Positions 9,125-18,710 of a stretch of DNA of 43,841 nt are shown piece after piece. A program made the translations under genes and the position numbers. Positions within the stretch are counted from its first letter, which is position 1. The number at the start of each line of letters is the position of its first letter. Below the pieces are notes generated by a model, which made no database searches, was not told the DNA's origin, and worked only from the letters and a program-made list of their open reading frames with translations. Location: assembly GCA_028285645.1 (NCBI GenBank), contig JANQOV010000134.1, forward strand, positions 1-43,841, in the 5' to 3' direction. Source of the DNA: Hyphococcus sp. GTDB lineage: Bacteria > Pseudomonadota > Alphaproteobacteria > Caulobacterales > Parvularculaceae.

Positions 9125-10009
9125 ATGTCGAATTTTGCGGGGCATCCCTATTTGAAGATGAACGGGCTTGGCAATTCGTTCGTCATTTTGGATTTGCGAG
9201 GATCGGACGTTGTTGTCACAGAAGCGCAGGCCCGGCTGATAGCGGATCCCAATACAGGGCCAGGTTGCGACCAGGTCATCTCGATCGAAAACCGGCAGGG
9301 CTATGACGCGCCATTTATGGGCGTCTGGAATGCGGACGGTTCCGAAGTTGAAGCCTGCGGGAACGCCGCTAGATGCGTTGGCTGGCTTCTGATGAAGGAA
9401 TTGGAAAAGGACATAATTCAGTTTTGGACGGGCGCTGGCAAACTCAACGCCAAGAAAGTAGGCGACCTTCGCGTTCTCATCGATATGGGCGAGCCGAAAC
9501 TCCATTGGCGCGACATTCCGCTATCGGAACAAATGGACGATACGCGCTTTATAGATATTAAACTTGGACCGATCGATAATCCCGTTCTCTGGGGACCGTC
9601 AGCGGTAAACATGGGCAACCCGCATTGTATTTTCTTTGTTGAAGATGCCGAAGTACAGGCCCTTGACCGTTTTGGTCCGATGATTGAACACCATCCTCTT
9701 TTTAAGGAGGGCGCGAATGTTTCTGTTGCTGAAGTCAAAAGCGAATACGCTATTCGACTGCGCGTTTGGGAGCGTGGCGTCGGCATCACAAAGGCTTGTG
9801 GCACCGCTGCATGCGCGGCGCTTGTCGCCGCAAACCGTCGGCGTTTAACGGCGCGAAAAGCAACCATTGAACTCGACGGCGGCGCCCTTGCCATTGATTG
9901 GACCGACGATAATCATGTGTTGATGACCGGTCCGATCGAATATGAGCATGAAGGCGAACTGCCGGCGTTTTCGGACGAAACGCCTACTGGGTCGTCCCAA
10001 CAAAACTAA
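9125..10009 (+). CDS. dapF: Diaminopimelate epimerase
   Basis: It converts LL- to meso-diaminopimelate, the last step before lysine and a peptidoglycan precursor. The protein has 294 aa. The two active-site cysteines are Cys78 in ACGNAARC and Cys225 in KACGTAACAA, with MNGLGNSF at the N-terminus and MGNPHCIFF in the middle. Small departures from the common consensus (CGNAARC for CGNGTRC, and GITKACGTAAC where GAGETLACGTGAC is usual) keep both Cys. The start has a poor Shine-Dalgarno; a candidate promoter (TTGAAA at 9065 and an AT-rich ATATTG about 17 bases later) lies in the 80-base gap upstream. Its stop lies seven bases from the stop of the convergent surface-protein gene, with no hairpin between. 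Confidence 0.95.
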   Translation: MSNFAGHPYLKMNGLGNSFVILDLRGSDVVVTEAQARLIADPNTGPGCDQVISIENRQGYDAPFMGVWNADGSEVEACGNAARCVGWLLMKELEKDIIQFWTGAGKLNAKKVGDLRVLIDMGEPKLHWRDIPLSEQMDDTRFIDIKLGPIDNPVLWGPSAVNMGNPHCIFFVEDAEVQALDRFGPMIEHHPLFKEGANVSVAEVKSEYAIRLRVWERGVGITKACGTAACAALVAANRRRLTARKATIELDGGALAIDWTDDNHVLMTGPIEYEHEGELPAFSDETPTGSSQQN

Positions 10010-10016
10010 GCGCCTT

Positions 10017-12107
10017 CTATTTTATTCTCGCTCGGAACGAGACGGAAAATGTGGGGTCCGGCGCGCCCGCAAGCATATCGCCCTTGGGATTAAAGCAGAT
10101 GAACGTTACAGCGGGATCATAACCAACGATCGGCGAGTAATTACAGGCGGAAAAATTGGCTGGCGCGGCGGCATTGTTCGAATAGCCAACATCCGTTGCT
10201 TCGCTAAAGGTCAAACCGGCGCTGCTTTGACTAAAGGCGATTGCGCCGGTTTCGGGTCCGCCGCCGTCAATGTCGCCATTGTAAAACTCAATTTCCGCCG
10301 GCATGTCATCGACCATGAAGATTGAATCCGTATCAACGGGGCCGCTCCCAACATTGGTGACCGTTATTGTGTAGATGACATCTGAGCCGGGCACGGCGAA
10401 GGGTGCGCCCGTCGGGTCTTGCAGGGCGACTGTTTTGTCGCTTGTGAGCATCGCGGCGCCCTCACAGATTTGCGAATACTGAACGCCGTCAATATGCGTG
10501 CTGCCGCTTGTTCGTTGGAAGCGAATATACCGGATGCCGCCGCTGCTTGCCGTCAGACTGATGCGCTGCAGGATGTCGAGAGCGCCGGCGTTAAAATTTG
10601 TAATCGTCGTCCAGTTCACATTGTCGGCTGAAAACTCAATGTCAGCAGCGCCGGCGGCGTTATTCTTGGCAAGCGATATTTCAATGATCGCGTTTTCCGC
10701 AACCGTATCCGTTAAATCGAGAACAAGCGTTCGGTTGCCGTTATTGATGCGCGCTGAGTTTGCATTGGATGTCGGCGTCCCCGCGGCCACTGGCGCTCCC
10801 AGGGCGGCTGACGAATTCACCGCGGAAACAACTACGGTGTCTGCATAGCCAACGCTTGAGACAAGGTTTTGCCCCGCTGGGCAGGTCGGCGGCGCCGTTG
10901 CGCTGATGATCGCCTGATAGTCTTCAACTTCCCCGTCGGGAGCGACCGTTGTCGAGGCAAGCCCTGCTTGGGTGGACCACCGGAAACGCGCAAAGGTTTG
11001 GCCGATGGATGCAGTAGCCGGCGTGACAATATTGAGCTCAATCGTTCCGTTTGCCGCACCATCGCTATCCCCCACGCCGCCATCTTGTACATCCGTTGCG
11101 ATCTGATCGCCGGGCGTTGTGAAACTGCCATCGTCGTCCCAGTCGACCCATGCTTGCAGCCGACCACCTGCGCCTGCAACGGAGACATTGATTGTCGCCG
11201 ACGCGCTTTGCACAAATAACGGCAGGGCGACGCCGTCATCGCCAGCGTCGCCGCTCGCCGTCGGGCTGTCATAAGGCGCCGTTTCGATCGTGTTCGTCGC
11301 ACCCATTTGCACGCCGGCAACGATATCATGTCGTGGATCGCCGAAGCTCGATACCGGCGCATCGCCGAAGTCTTGATCGACTTGTGGATTTGGCGTTGGA
11401 AAGTTGAGGTTAGGACAATTGAAATCGAGTGAGTTCAGGCGGGTCATATTGCCCGTTCCAAGCGTGCCGACACGATATTGGAACGTACTCACATTCTTGT
11501 AGAACACCGAGACAATGTTGCCCGTTGCAGTAGGATCGATCCCCGGGGCCACTGCCGGCGTTCGCGCTTCAAAACGGATACGGCTCGAAGAGGACGGCCC
11601 CGACGCATCAACGTCAAGCTGCGTTGGGTTGTCGAGAACATACTCTGTAAGCGGCAGGGAGAATTCAGCGTATTCCCGCAAAGCAACGTTGTTGCCGTCG
11701 ATGTCGATGCCGGACGCGGTGAAATCCAAGGAGACCGGCGTTGATCCACCTGCTACGACAAACGAGATCGTAAAATCCGCACTGGCTGCGTTGTTGTTGT
11801 TCAGCTCCGGCTGGAAGTTGGCGATGAGCCCTGTGTCCCTGTCGAAGGCGTTCAGCGATCCGTTGTTAAACGCGTCGATGCTGACAAGCGCATCAACGCC
11901 GATTGCAACATTCGAGAAGCGGTAGACCGCCCCTACCGCCAATGGCGTTCCGGACACTAGAACTGGATTGCGAAAGTTAAGGACAGTGATTTGTCTTCCC
12001 TGGCATGTTGTCGTCTGCGCCGCCGCCGGGCCAACGACAAACAATGCCGCCAAGAGGCATGCGACTACCATCGTCCAATTGGCCAGACATGAGTTCATCC
12101 TCTTCAT
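10017..12107 (-). CDS. Secreted GEVED/DUF11-type surface protein, 696 aa
   Basis: This is an exported, beta-rich, acidic protein with no lipobox and no LPXTG, PEP-CTERM or other recognisable sorting tail. A signal peptide (VVACLLAALFVVGPAAAQ) leads to an N-terminal beta domain. About residues 300-400 form a GEVED-type module (WVDWDDDGSF, FARFRW, DGEVEDYQ). About 410-545 resemble a discoidin-like jellyroll (RYIRFQRTSGSTHIDGVQYS). The C-terminal 140 residues are a DUF11 domain (VIYTITVTNVGSGPVDTDS) that ends exactly at the chain end in FSVSFRARIK. Its ATG overlaps the stop of the 1692-aa gene (ATGA, 12104-12107), so it is translationally coupled to the giant barrel. Probably a surface or matrix protein exported with that barrel; function unknown. 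Confidence 0.88.
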   Translation of the reverse strand: MKRMNSCLANWTMVVACLLAALFVVGPAAAQTTTCQGRQITVLNFRNPVLVSGTPLAVGAVYRFSNVAIGVDALVSIDAFNNGSLNAFDRDTGLIANFQPELNNNNAASADFTISFVVAGGSTPVSLDFTASGIDIDGNNVALREYAEFSLPLTEYVLDNPTQLDVDASGPSSSSRIRFEARTPAVAPGIDPTATGNIVSVFYKNVSTFQYRVGTLGTGNMTRLNSLDFNCPNLNFPTPNPQVDQDFGDAPVSSFGDPRHDIVAGVQMGATNTIETAPYDSPTASGDAGDDGVALPLFVQSASATINVSVAGAGGRLQAWVDWDDDGSFTTPGDQIATDVQDGGVGDSDGAANGTIELNIVTPATASIGQTFARFRWSTQAGLASTTVAPDGEVEDYQAIISATAPPTCPAGQNLVSSVGYADTVVVSAVNSSAALGAPVAAGTPTSNANSARINNGNRTLVLDLTDTVAENAIIEISLAKNNAAGAADIEFSADNVNWTTITNFNAGALDILQRISLTASSGGIRYIRFQRTSGSTHIDGVQYSQICEGAAMLTSDKTVALQDPTGAPFAVPGSDVIYTITVTNVGSGPVDTDSIFMVDDMPAEIEFYNGDIDGGGPETGAIAFSQSSAGLTFSEATDVGYSNNAAAPANFSACNYSPIVGYDPAVTFICFNPKGDMLAGAPDPTFSVSFRARIK

Positions 12108-15100
12108 GGCGCGACATGCTCTGTTCTGTCCGGGGAAATTGCATTGAGAAGGCCTCTTGCGGTGTGTTGGTCAAACTTCACCCGCAATTGCAGAAAGGGG
12201 CCTTCGCGCGTGTATTCGGCGCCGACGAAATCTTCATCGACAAAGCCCGCAAAATTCCAGCCAAAGCTCAGCCAGATATTGTCGGCGGGCGTTACGCCGA
12301 CTGATGGCCCAAAGGAGTAGTTAATCGTTCCAGCGTTATGCGAATAAAGTGCAGATCCCCGAAGGCCGATATCGATCGCTTCGGTGATATCAAAGCGCGT
12401 TTCCGCGCCGAAGAGTTGCGTGATGCCGGAATAGGAGACGCCCGCATCGTCGATCACTGCGTATTTAAATCCGTGGTTCAAAGAAATCTGCCAGCGCTCG
12501 TCAAGCATCGCATTAAGCGCCAGATTATTGACGGCTTTCCAGCTGTTTAGCTCTCCTTGAATCTCATCCCGCTTGATGTCGAACCGGTTAAACGCGATCA
12601 GCCCTTCGCCGCGCGGCCGCCAGGCAATGCCCAATCGCGCATCGACAGACTGCCGATTGGGTTCGCGGTCATTGTCGTCAAATTGCACGCGTGCGGCGCC
12701 GGCGAGAGAAAACGCTTCACTGACTTCCCGAGCAGCGCCGAGAACGCCGGCATATCTGCGCCCTTCCTCCGATTTGCGCATTTCAAAACGGGCAGATCCG
12801 GTTGTCACTTCGCTGCGATAACCGGCGCCAATGAACACAGATGTGAAGGCGCCATTGTCCTCAAGCGGCGACACCGCTGCATCGGGCACAATGTCTTCGA
12901 CCTCACTGATGACGCCATCGCTATCAAGTTCTTCGCGTCGGCTAACGCCAAACGACCCCTGCCATTCCTTGGAAAGCTGAACCTGTTGATCAACACCAAA
13001 GGTCGCGCCGGTGCGCTGTCCTGAGTCTTGTGTGATGCGATCCGCCGAAACGGTGATATTCCCACCTGCCCAGGGCTCAGCCCTAACGCCGACAAGGGTG
13101 TTGGCGCTCGCAACATTGTCGCCGTCCTGAATTTCGTGACTGACGCTGAGCGTGACTTTTTGGTCAAAGAGCTGTTGGTCGAAACCCACTGTCGTGCGCT
13201 TTGGATACAAAACGGACTCATCGCTGACGAACACTGGCTGGTCGCGAGACGCGCGCAGCGTCAATCCAAGCTTTTCAAATGTCTGCCTAATGGCCGTCGT
13301 CGCAAGCAGCGATTTACGCTTAATAGCGTCGGCTGTGTTTTCGATGACGTAACGCAGACCAACCTCACCGGAGGTCGATGCGCTTTCCTGGCGCAAAGCA
13401 ACTTCGCTAACGGTTCGGTTGGCACCAGTCTCTAGGTTTTCCTCATGATAAGCGCGTGCGTCGATGAAACGCTCGCTGATCCTGCCAGTTTTTTTGCTTT
13501 CGGTGCGGGAAAACCGATAGTTCGCCTCAAGTCCAAACCGGCGGACGCCTGATACCGCCGAATTTTGTTGATTAAGGCCATATCCCGGTTCCGTATCGTG
13601 ATAAAAGGCTGTCGCCGTCAGGCCGTCACTGACGTGATTGATCTCCGCAAGAATGGCGTCACCCTTTTCACGCCCAAGATCGCTATCACGGCGCGAGACG
13701 CCATATTCAAGGCGCGCTTCGGTTGCTTTTGTGATGTCGAATGTGAAATCGACCGCTGCTAAATCGCTTTTGCCGTCAACGGCTTCAGGCCGGCCTTCTT
13801 CATGAATGATCGTAACACCGGTTTCTGCGCGACCGCCAAGAAACCGAAAAGCCGCACGCCCGCCGGTGGACAAGTTTCGCTGCACCGGCGCTGACGTTTC
13901 ATATTCCGCAACAATCACGTTGAAACTCGTGTCGTCATCGGCGGCGGGAATCGGCAACCGCAGAAGGATTTCACCAGTCTGAAAATCGATGTCGTAATCG
14001 AGATAGCGTGTTAGCGGCGTCGTGGATTCAATGATGTCGGGTCGGAAACGGTTACGGCTCTCGATGGTCAGTGTTTCAGAATTCCGAACCAGCGGCGCCG
14101 TTGATAGTTGATATGGACCTGAGGTTCCGTCTGCTGCGATTTCATCTCGGGCGAAATCCTGGTTTGTTTCCGCTGCAAAGCCAGTAAAGGAAAATCGCTC
14201 GCCTGCATAGATTGTCTGAAAACCAGAAAGACGGCGGGTGTACCGGCCAAGGCGCGACTCGCTCAAGCCAGTATCATAATCGCCAAACAACGCCTGAAAG
14301 ACGCCCTTCTCTGCCTTTAGATATACAGGGTACCGGCTTTGCGCTTCGAATTCCTGATTGGAGCGATCACCATAGATCGAGTAGCGTGCGTCGGGATCGA
14401 TAGCGTCAAATAGCTCATCATCCTCCTCGCCGCGCCCCTTTGCCGTGTCGCCGGCAATCGTGATCAACCAATCGCCCTTAACGGCGCCCTTGGCGAAGCC
14501 GGCGACGCGTCCATCGCGCAAAAATTCACGGGCCGGATTGGACCCTGACGCGCTGTCTTCCTGCCGTTCCAGCGAAGCCGCCCCCTCAGCAAGACCGACA
14601 ACAATCCAGTCTCTTAGCTCTGGCTTCAGATAGGTGATGATTTCTTCTCGCTGCTCTTCATCAAGCAACAGCTCAAGACGAAGCTTCCCGGTTTGCAGGG
14701 TCGGCTCAAGTTCAATCTTGGCAAGCCCGTCAGGACCGACGGCTATCGTCGATTTCGCCGACAAGGGCGCGGATATGGGCAACGTATCTTCAAGACGGTC
14801 TGTGCCTTTAGTCCGGTAGGGCGGATCGACGATAACGGAAAGTAATCGTCCTGCATGGACTGGCCGACCGGCGCCATCCGTCACGCGCACAGCGATGATC
14901 GGCGGTGTTCGCCCATCCGCGCCAAGCCTTGATTGATCCGCAAGAAACTCGGCGCGCGCCGCTTCAGAAACAAAGGTAATCACATGATCGACAAGCTCGA
15001 CTTCAGCGCCGTCTTTGTCGAGCATCACAGCAGTGAGCGTGTTCTCGCCTTCCCGCAAGTCGACGCCCCGCCATCTTGTCAGCGCCACCGTCCGTGTCAG

Positions 15101-17182
15101 GCTGACTTCACGACCGCCAAAATTTTCAATCGGTACCGGTGCACCATTCAGCAGCAGCTTTACGCGCAAATTTGCTTCGTGTTTTAGTCCGAGATGCACC
15201 GATCGCGTTGACGGCGTACGCCCAGCAGAAGGATAAGCCCAAGCGGTGTCCGGACCCTGCCGGTTTAGCCAGGCTTTGTCGTAATCCTTATATTCTGTTG
15301 CATCATCAAAAACTGCTTCACCTTGCGCCTCTTGATCACTGCTTTCATCGACCGATTGGTCTTTATTGCGGAGATAAAAATTGGCGCGCCAAACTGACCC
15401 ACCTTGCGCATCGACAAATTGCGATATGGCGCTACCCGCAAAGCGCGTGTTCTGTTCACACTGAACAGCTTCATACCTGTCGGGAATAGTGGCCGTATCA
15501 ATCTGAACAACATGTGTCCGCGCTTCAATGTCTTCAAAGTGAAATAATCCGTCTTCATCGGTGACAACGTTCGCGCCGGTCTCCATATAAAGGCGCACAC
15601 CTTCAATGCCCGTTCCGTCATTGATTTCGCGGGGCCATTCATCGTCCGGATTGCAGGCGTTTTCAGTGACCCGCCCGACAATGGTCAGTCGACTCCGGAG
15701 CAGGTCATCTTCAATGAGAACAGCGGCTTCAGCAGTGTTTGATATAGCGGCGCCGGCGCCGTTGATAACAAAAGCGCGATTGACGGCTTCTCCCAATTCA
15801 GCACCCGCTGTGATCTCAGCGACATAGGTGATTTGCGCTGCGTCTCCCGCAAGTAAGGCGCCGCCTGCGAAAGTCAGCGTTTCGCCACTGGACGCAATTG
15901 CAGGGTCGGCAATCGATGCGCCGTCACGGCGTGCGGAGCCTGCCTGATAGCGAAAACCAGACGGCATCTCATCACGTACTGACAACGTAGCGGCGCTGTC
16001 GCCGATATTCTCGACATCGATCTCATAACGGATGAAGTCACCAATCGCGCCGGTCTGCGCGGATGCTTCTTTTGTGATCACAAGCGACGACACCGGATCA
16101 AGAGGAATGTCGAAACTAACATCACCGGTTCCGTCGAGCGTGAACGTCCCAAGAAAAGACGCGTCGATGATCGTGAATGGCCCGTTCGGTAAGGCGGCGA
16201 TAGCAGCGGCGCTTGCAGTCGACGGCGCAATGTAACTTCCCGGCGTCTCGATCACGACGCGGTAATCGCCGGGGAACATGATCGGGAACCTGAATTCGCC
16301 AGGCTCCAGATCGTACAAGAGACCACTTGCATCTGTCACGCTTGATCCGGTGACGACCGTTGACGGATAAGCTGAAAAACCATCAATGCCGAAAACTTGC
16401 GCAGGCGCGCCAGAATCCGCCTCGACAATTGTCACCGTTACGCCGTCAAGCAATTCCCCAGTGGCGCTATCAAACACGCGCCCAAAGGGATCGACTCCGG
16501 CAACATCCGTCGAGATTTCTGTAAGATCAAACGGGTCTTGATATGTTGCCGTAAGATCGGAGCCGCCACCGATAGTAACAGTGTTGTCATTGGGCGTGAC
16601 AGCACCCGCATCGCTTAGAAAATACCCAAAAAAGGCGCCGGTATCAGTCCCGGTTTCATAAAGTTGGAGCGTGATTGTATCGCCAGCAGCGGAAACAACA
16701 GTTGCGGTGACGGTTTCAATCGCTGCGCTATCGCCATTTTGACCAAGATCCGCGACACGGACCAAAATCAGTTCGCCCGGGTAGTAGTTTTCGGCAAGTG
16801 TTAGATTGACCGGCCCCGAAAAATCCAAAACCTGCCCGCCCGCTGTAACGGGTGGACCAACGGGTTGAAATATAGGATTGCCGGCGGCATCAAAGCTCGC
16901 GGCGAAGTCACTACCATTGATCTGCACCGCAATTGCATCAGGCGCGTTTGGCGAATATCGGAAGAAATCAACCGTCGACGGCGTTCTTGCAGCCTCTACA
17001 ATGAAGTCCGCGGGAGGTGTTTGAAGAACCGATCGGGCGCTGGGAGGACCATAGGTGACAGTCGCAATATTCGTAACAGTCGATCCGAGCGTTGCGGCGC
17101 GTGCAGGCAAAAATGTGGCGGCGATCATAAAGATCGCAGCAAGCGCGAAGGCTGTTCCCCACATTTTTACGCTAATTTTCAC
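12104..17182 (-). CDS. Giant DUF11/Cna-B protein with C-terminal outer-membrane barrel, 1692 aa
   Basis: It starts with a signal peptide (FALAAIFMIAATFLPARA). An N-terminal beta-rich region follows, then a DUF11 domain at about 365-490 (VITKEASAQTGAIGDFIRYE), a SdrD_B/Cna-B-like fold at about 520-570 (GVRLYMETGANVVTDEDGLF), and a linker with Ig-like strands. About 830 residues from 857 to the end have barrel-type alternation. The barrel carries blocks such as FGDYDTGLSESRLGRYTRRL, AAETNQDFARDEIAADGTSG and LDYDIDFQTGEILLRLPIP, which recur in large uncharacterised proteobacterial outer-membrane proteins as I remember them. The start is GTG at 17182, with an alternative ATG six codons in. It is the middle of a three-gene minus-strand run. 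Inference: an outer-membrane platform that displays or exports the partner DUF11 proteins. Confidence 0.88.
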   Translation of the reverse strand: MKISVKMWGTAFALAAIFMIAATFLPARAATLGSTVTNIATVTYGPPSARSVLQTPPADFIVEAARTPSTVDFFRYSPNAPDAIAVQINGSDFAASFDAAGNPIFQPVGPPVTAGGQVLDFSGPVNLTLAENYYPGELILVRVADLGQNGDSAAIETVTATVVSAAGDTITLQLYETGTDTGAFFGYFLSDAGAVTPNDNTVTIGGGSDLTATYQDPFDLTEISTDVAGVDPFGRVFDSATGELLDGVTVTIVEADSGAPAQVFGIDGFSAYPSTVVTGSSVTDASGLLYDLEPGEFRFPIMFPGDYRVVIETPGSYIAPSTASAAAIAALPNGPFTIIDASFLGTFTLDGTGDVSFDIPLDPVSSLVITKEASAQTGAIGDFIRYEIDVENIGDSAATLSVRDEMPSGFRYQAGSARRDGASIADPAIASSGETLTFAGGALLAGDAAQITYVAEITAGAELGEAVNRAFVINGAGAAISNTAEAAVLIEDDLLRSRLTIVGRVTENACNPDDEWPREINDGTGIEGVRLYMETGANVVTDEDGLFHFEDIEARTHVVQIDTATIPDRYEAVQCEQNTRFAGSAISQFVDAQGGSVWRANFYLRNKDQSVDESSDQEAQGEAVFDDATEYKDYDKAWLNRQGPDTAWAYPSAGRTPSTRSVHLGLKHEANLRVKLLLNGAPVPIENFGGREVSLTRTVALTRWRGVDLREGENTLTAVMLDKDGAEVELVDHVITFVSEAARAEFLADQSRLGADGRTPPIIAVRVTDGAGRPVHAGRLLSVIVDPPYRTKGTDRLEDTLPISAPLSAKSTIAVGPDGLAKIELEPTLQTGKLRLELLLDEEQREEIITYLKPELRDWIVVGLAEGAASLERQEDSASGSNPAREFLRDGRVAGFAKGAVKGDWLITIAGDTAKGRGEEDDELFDAIDPDARYSIYGDRSNQEFEAQSRYPVYLKAEKGVFQALFGDYDTGLSESRLGRYTRRLSGFQTIYAGERFSFTGFAAETNQDFARDEIAADGTSGPYQLSTAPLVRNSETLTIESRNRFRPDIIESTTPLTRYLDYDIDFQTGEILLRLPIPAADDDTSFNVIVAEYETSAPVQRNLSTGGRAAFRFLGGRAETGVTIIHEEGRPEAVDGKSDLAAVDFTFDITKATEARLEYGVSRRDSDLGREKGDAILAEINHVSDGLTATAFYHDTEPGYGLNQQNSAVSGVRRFGLEANYRFSRTESKKTGRISERFIDARAYHEENLETGANRTVSEVALRQESASTSGEVGLRYVIENTADAIKRKSLLATTAIRQTFEKLGLTLRASRDQPVFVSDESVLYPKRTTVGFDQQLFDQKVTLSVSHEIQDGDNVASANTLVGVRAEPWAGGNITVSADRITQDSGQRTGATFGVDQQVQLSKEWQGSFGVSRREELDSDGVISEVEDIVPDAAVSPLEDNGAFTSVFIGAGYRSEVTTGSARFEMRKSEEGRRYAGVLGAAREVSEAFSLAGAARVQFDDNDREPNRQSVDARLGIAWRPRGEGLIAFNRFDIKRDEIQGELNSWKAVNNLALNAMLDERWQISLNHGFKYAVIDDAGVSYSGITQLFGAETRFDITEAIDIGLRGSALYSHNAGTINYSFGPSVGVTPADNIWLSFGWNFAGFVDEDFVGAEYTREGPFLQLRVKFDQHTARGLLNAISPDRTEHVAP

Positions 17183-17233
17183 TACTCAACTAAGCCCTTA
17201 CTGAACTCCCCAAATCGTCGCTTTTTGTGGAAG

Positions 17234-17266
17234 CGCCGCCGTATCGGCTAAACCAATACGGCGGCG
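17234..17266 (-). repeat. 11-bp perfect stem-loop between two cluster genes
   Basis: CGCCGCCGTAT at 17234-17244 pairs perfectly with ATACGGCGGCG at 17256-17266 around an 11-base loop. It sits in the 114-base gap between the 373-aa gene (stop 17297) and the 1692-aa gene (start 17182), both on the minus strand. No U-tract follows on that strand, so it is not a classical terminator. An mRNA-stability or attenuating hairpin that leaves more of the upstream small-protein mRNA than of the giant gene would fit. Confidence 0.75.
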
Positions 17267-17296
17267 ACCAAGCGATCGGGAAACACGGGGGACGCT

Positions 17297-18418
17297 TTAA
17301 CGAACGGTCGCCCTAATCGTTATCGTCCCTGTACTGCCTGCATTGAGGCTCGCTCCTGTCAAACTGACAGTGCAAGACGTGGTGCAGCCGCCGGGCGGTG
17401 TTGTGAGCGTACCCGCTGTATCAAAACCAGCTTGGGTCGCCGCAACAAAATCAACATCGTCCGGCAAGACGTCGGAGATATCGATGGCGTCTGCTGATGT
17501 AGACGCCGTAACGTCATTCGCTGCGGAGATAAGATATTCGATACATGCACCGGGCACTGCGTATTGGTTGCCCGCCTGAACCGGATCGCTCGCACATGTG
17601 ATCCCCGAAGCATCTGTTGCAATGACTGTCACGGCTTTGTTCGCCGTAAGCGCCGCCGCCGTAACATTGAAGTTTGCGGTGTCCGAATGGGCGCCGTCAT
17701 TTGCAGCGTCCGCGGTGGCCGTGCCTACGCCGTCAGCCAATACGTTCTGCGCTTCGCCGTTGAGGTTGTTGGCGCCCGTTTCCGCAACGGTTTGCGCTCC
17801 CGGCGTTGCAGAATATGCAGGATCAAGAGACGCCGTCGGATTAAGGGAATCCGCCAACAGTATGACGCCATCGCTTTGACCATTTGTCGCTGAAGCCGGA
17901 ATGTCGCCAGAGACCCTCACCCACAAGGTCGCGTCAGGCGCAATGTCTGCAGAAGCAGCGGCAGAGCCTAGCGTATAAGCGGTCCCGGCGCCGTCATCCG
18001 CGCCCGGCTCAAATACGCCATCCCCGTCGTCAACGAAAATAAGCGCCGCCAGAGACGTTGCATCGAAGTCATCGCCCGCCAAATCTTCGACGGCCAACGA
18101 ATAAGCTTGGTTGTCGTTACCATCGTTGCGAACGCGATAAACGAGTTGCTGCCCGGTTGCCCCTGGAACGACGTTCACGTCGCCCTGGCTGGCGACGGTT
18201 AGATCGACAAGACGGTCGACCGTGAATGTCGTTGGCGAACCGGAATTTGTGATTTGCGTCTGAGCGATGCCCGAAACATCGTAGTCCAGCGTAAACGTGT
18301 TGGATACAGACGTGCCGGCCGCCGTACCAGCCGCATTGGCCGCGCCAAATGCGAATACGCCAAAAAGCGCAAACGCGACAATCACCGCCTGGCGCAGGCG
18401 GTTACTTACTGTAGTCAT
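17297..18418 (-). CDS. Secreted DUF11-like repeat protein, 373 aa
   Basis: This is an exported, very acidic, Ala/Asp/Thr-rich protein with few Lys. A signal peptide (AVIVAFALFGVFAFGAANA) is followed by two beta-sandwich modules. The first is at about 65-240 (LVYRVRNDGNDNQAYSLAVE). The second is a DUF11-like C-terminal module (CIEYLISAANDV, then DISDVLPDDVDFVAATQ) ending exactly at the chain end in GTITIRATVR. Four Cys lie in the last module, probably forming disulfides. GAGGGA seven bases before the ATG supports the start. It is first in the minus-strand run of three cluster genes and divergent from a fourth small DUF11 gene. The composition looks like a surface-exposed structural protein. 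No anchor or sorting tail is visible, so export through the neighbouring barrel is my inference. Confidence 0.85.
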   Translation of the reverse strand: MTTVSNRLRQAVIVAFALFGVFAFGAANAAGTAAGTSVSNTFTLDYDVSGIAQTQITNSGSPTTFTVDRLVDLTVASQGDVNVVPGATGQQLVYRVRNDGNDNQAYSLAVEDLAGDDFDATSLAALIFVDDGDGVFEPGADDGAGTAYTLGSAAASADIAPDATLWVRVSGDIPASATNGQSDGVILLADSLNPTASLDPAYSATPGAQTVAETGANNLNGEAQNVLADGVGTATADAANDGAHSDTANFNVTAAALTANKAVTVIATDASGITCASDPVQAGNQYAVPGACIEYLISAANDVTASTSADAIDISDVLPDDVDFVAATQAGFDTAGTLTTPPGGCTTSCTVSLTGASLNAGSTGTITIRATVR

Positions 18419-18710
18419 TGTGCTTCCCTCACACCTATTAACGATGCGAGTTTGGCAATTCGTTCTAAATAAATCGCAAAGTATTGTTAGAATTGTTCAT
18501 TCCGTAAGCGCTCCATTTTGGCGCAGCTCCGGTTTAGTATGTTTAATATACCCGCTAAAGCACCGTGGCTATGACTGGTGGAAAGTTAGCCGACGCCTCC
18601 TTTGTCAACTTGCCCTCAAAGGTAAACGCGAGATTGATGTTGTTTTAACAAGTTCTTTACCGGATGCGTCGTAATCGAACCCAGCCATCAATGAGTTGAG
18701 GGTTTTTACA
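18419..18710. other. Divergent intergenic region of the DUF11 cluster
   Basis: About 290 bases of AT-richer sequence separate the minus-strand 373-aa gene from the plus-strand 156-aa gene and must hold both promoters. I see no convincing -35/-10 pair. It holds an imperfect dyad GTAT-N7-ATAC at 18537-18551, and a near-match to a CtrA box from about 18645 (TTAA, seven bases, then TTTACC; one base off the second half). Confidence 0.5.
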
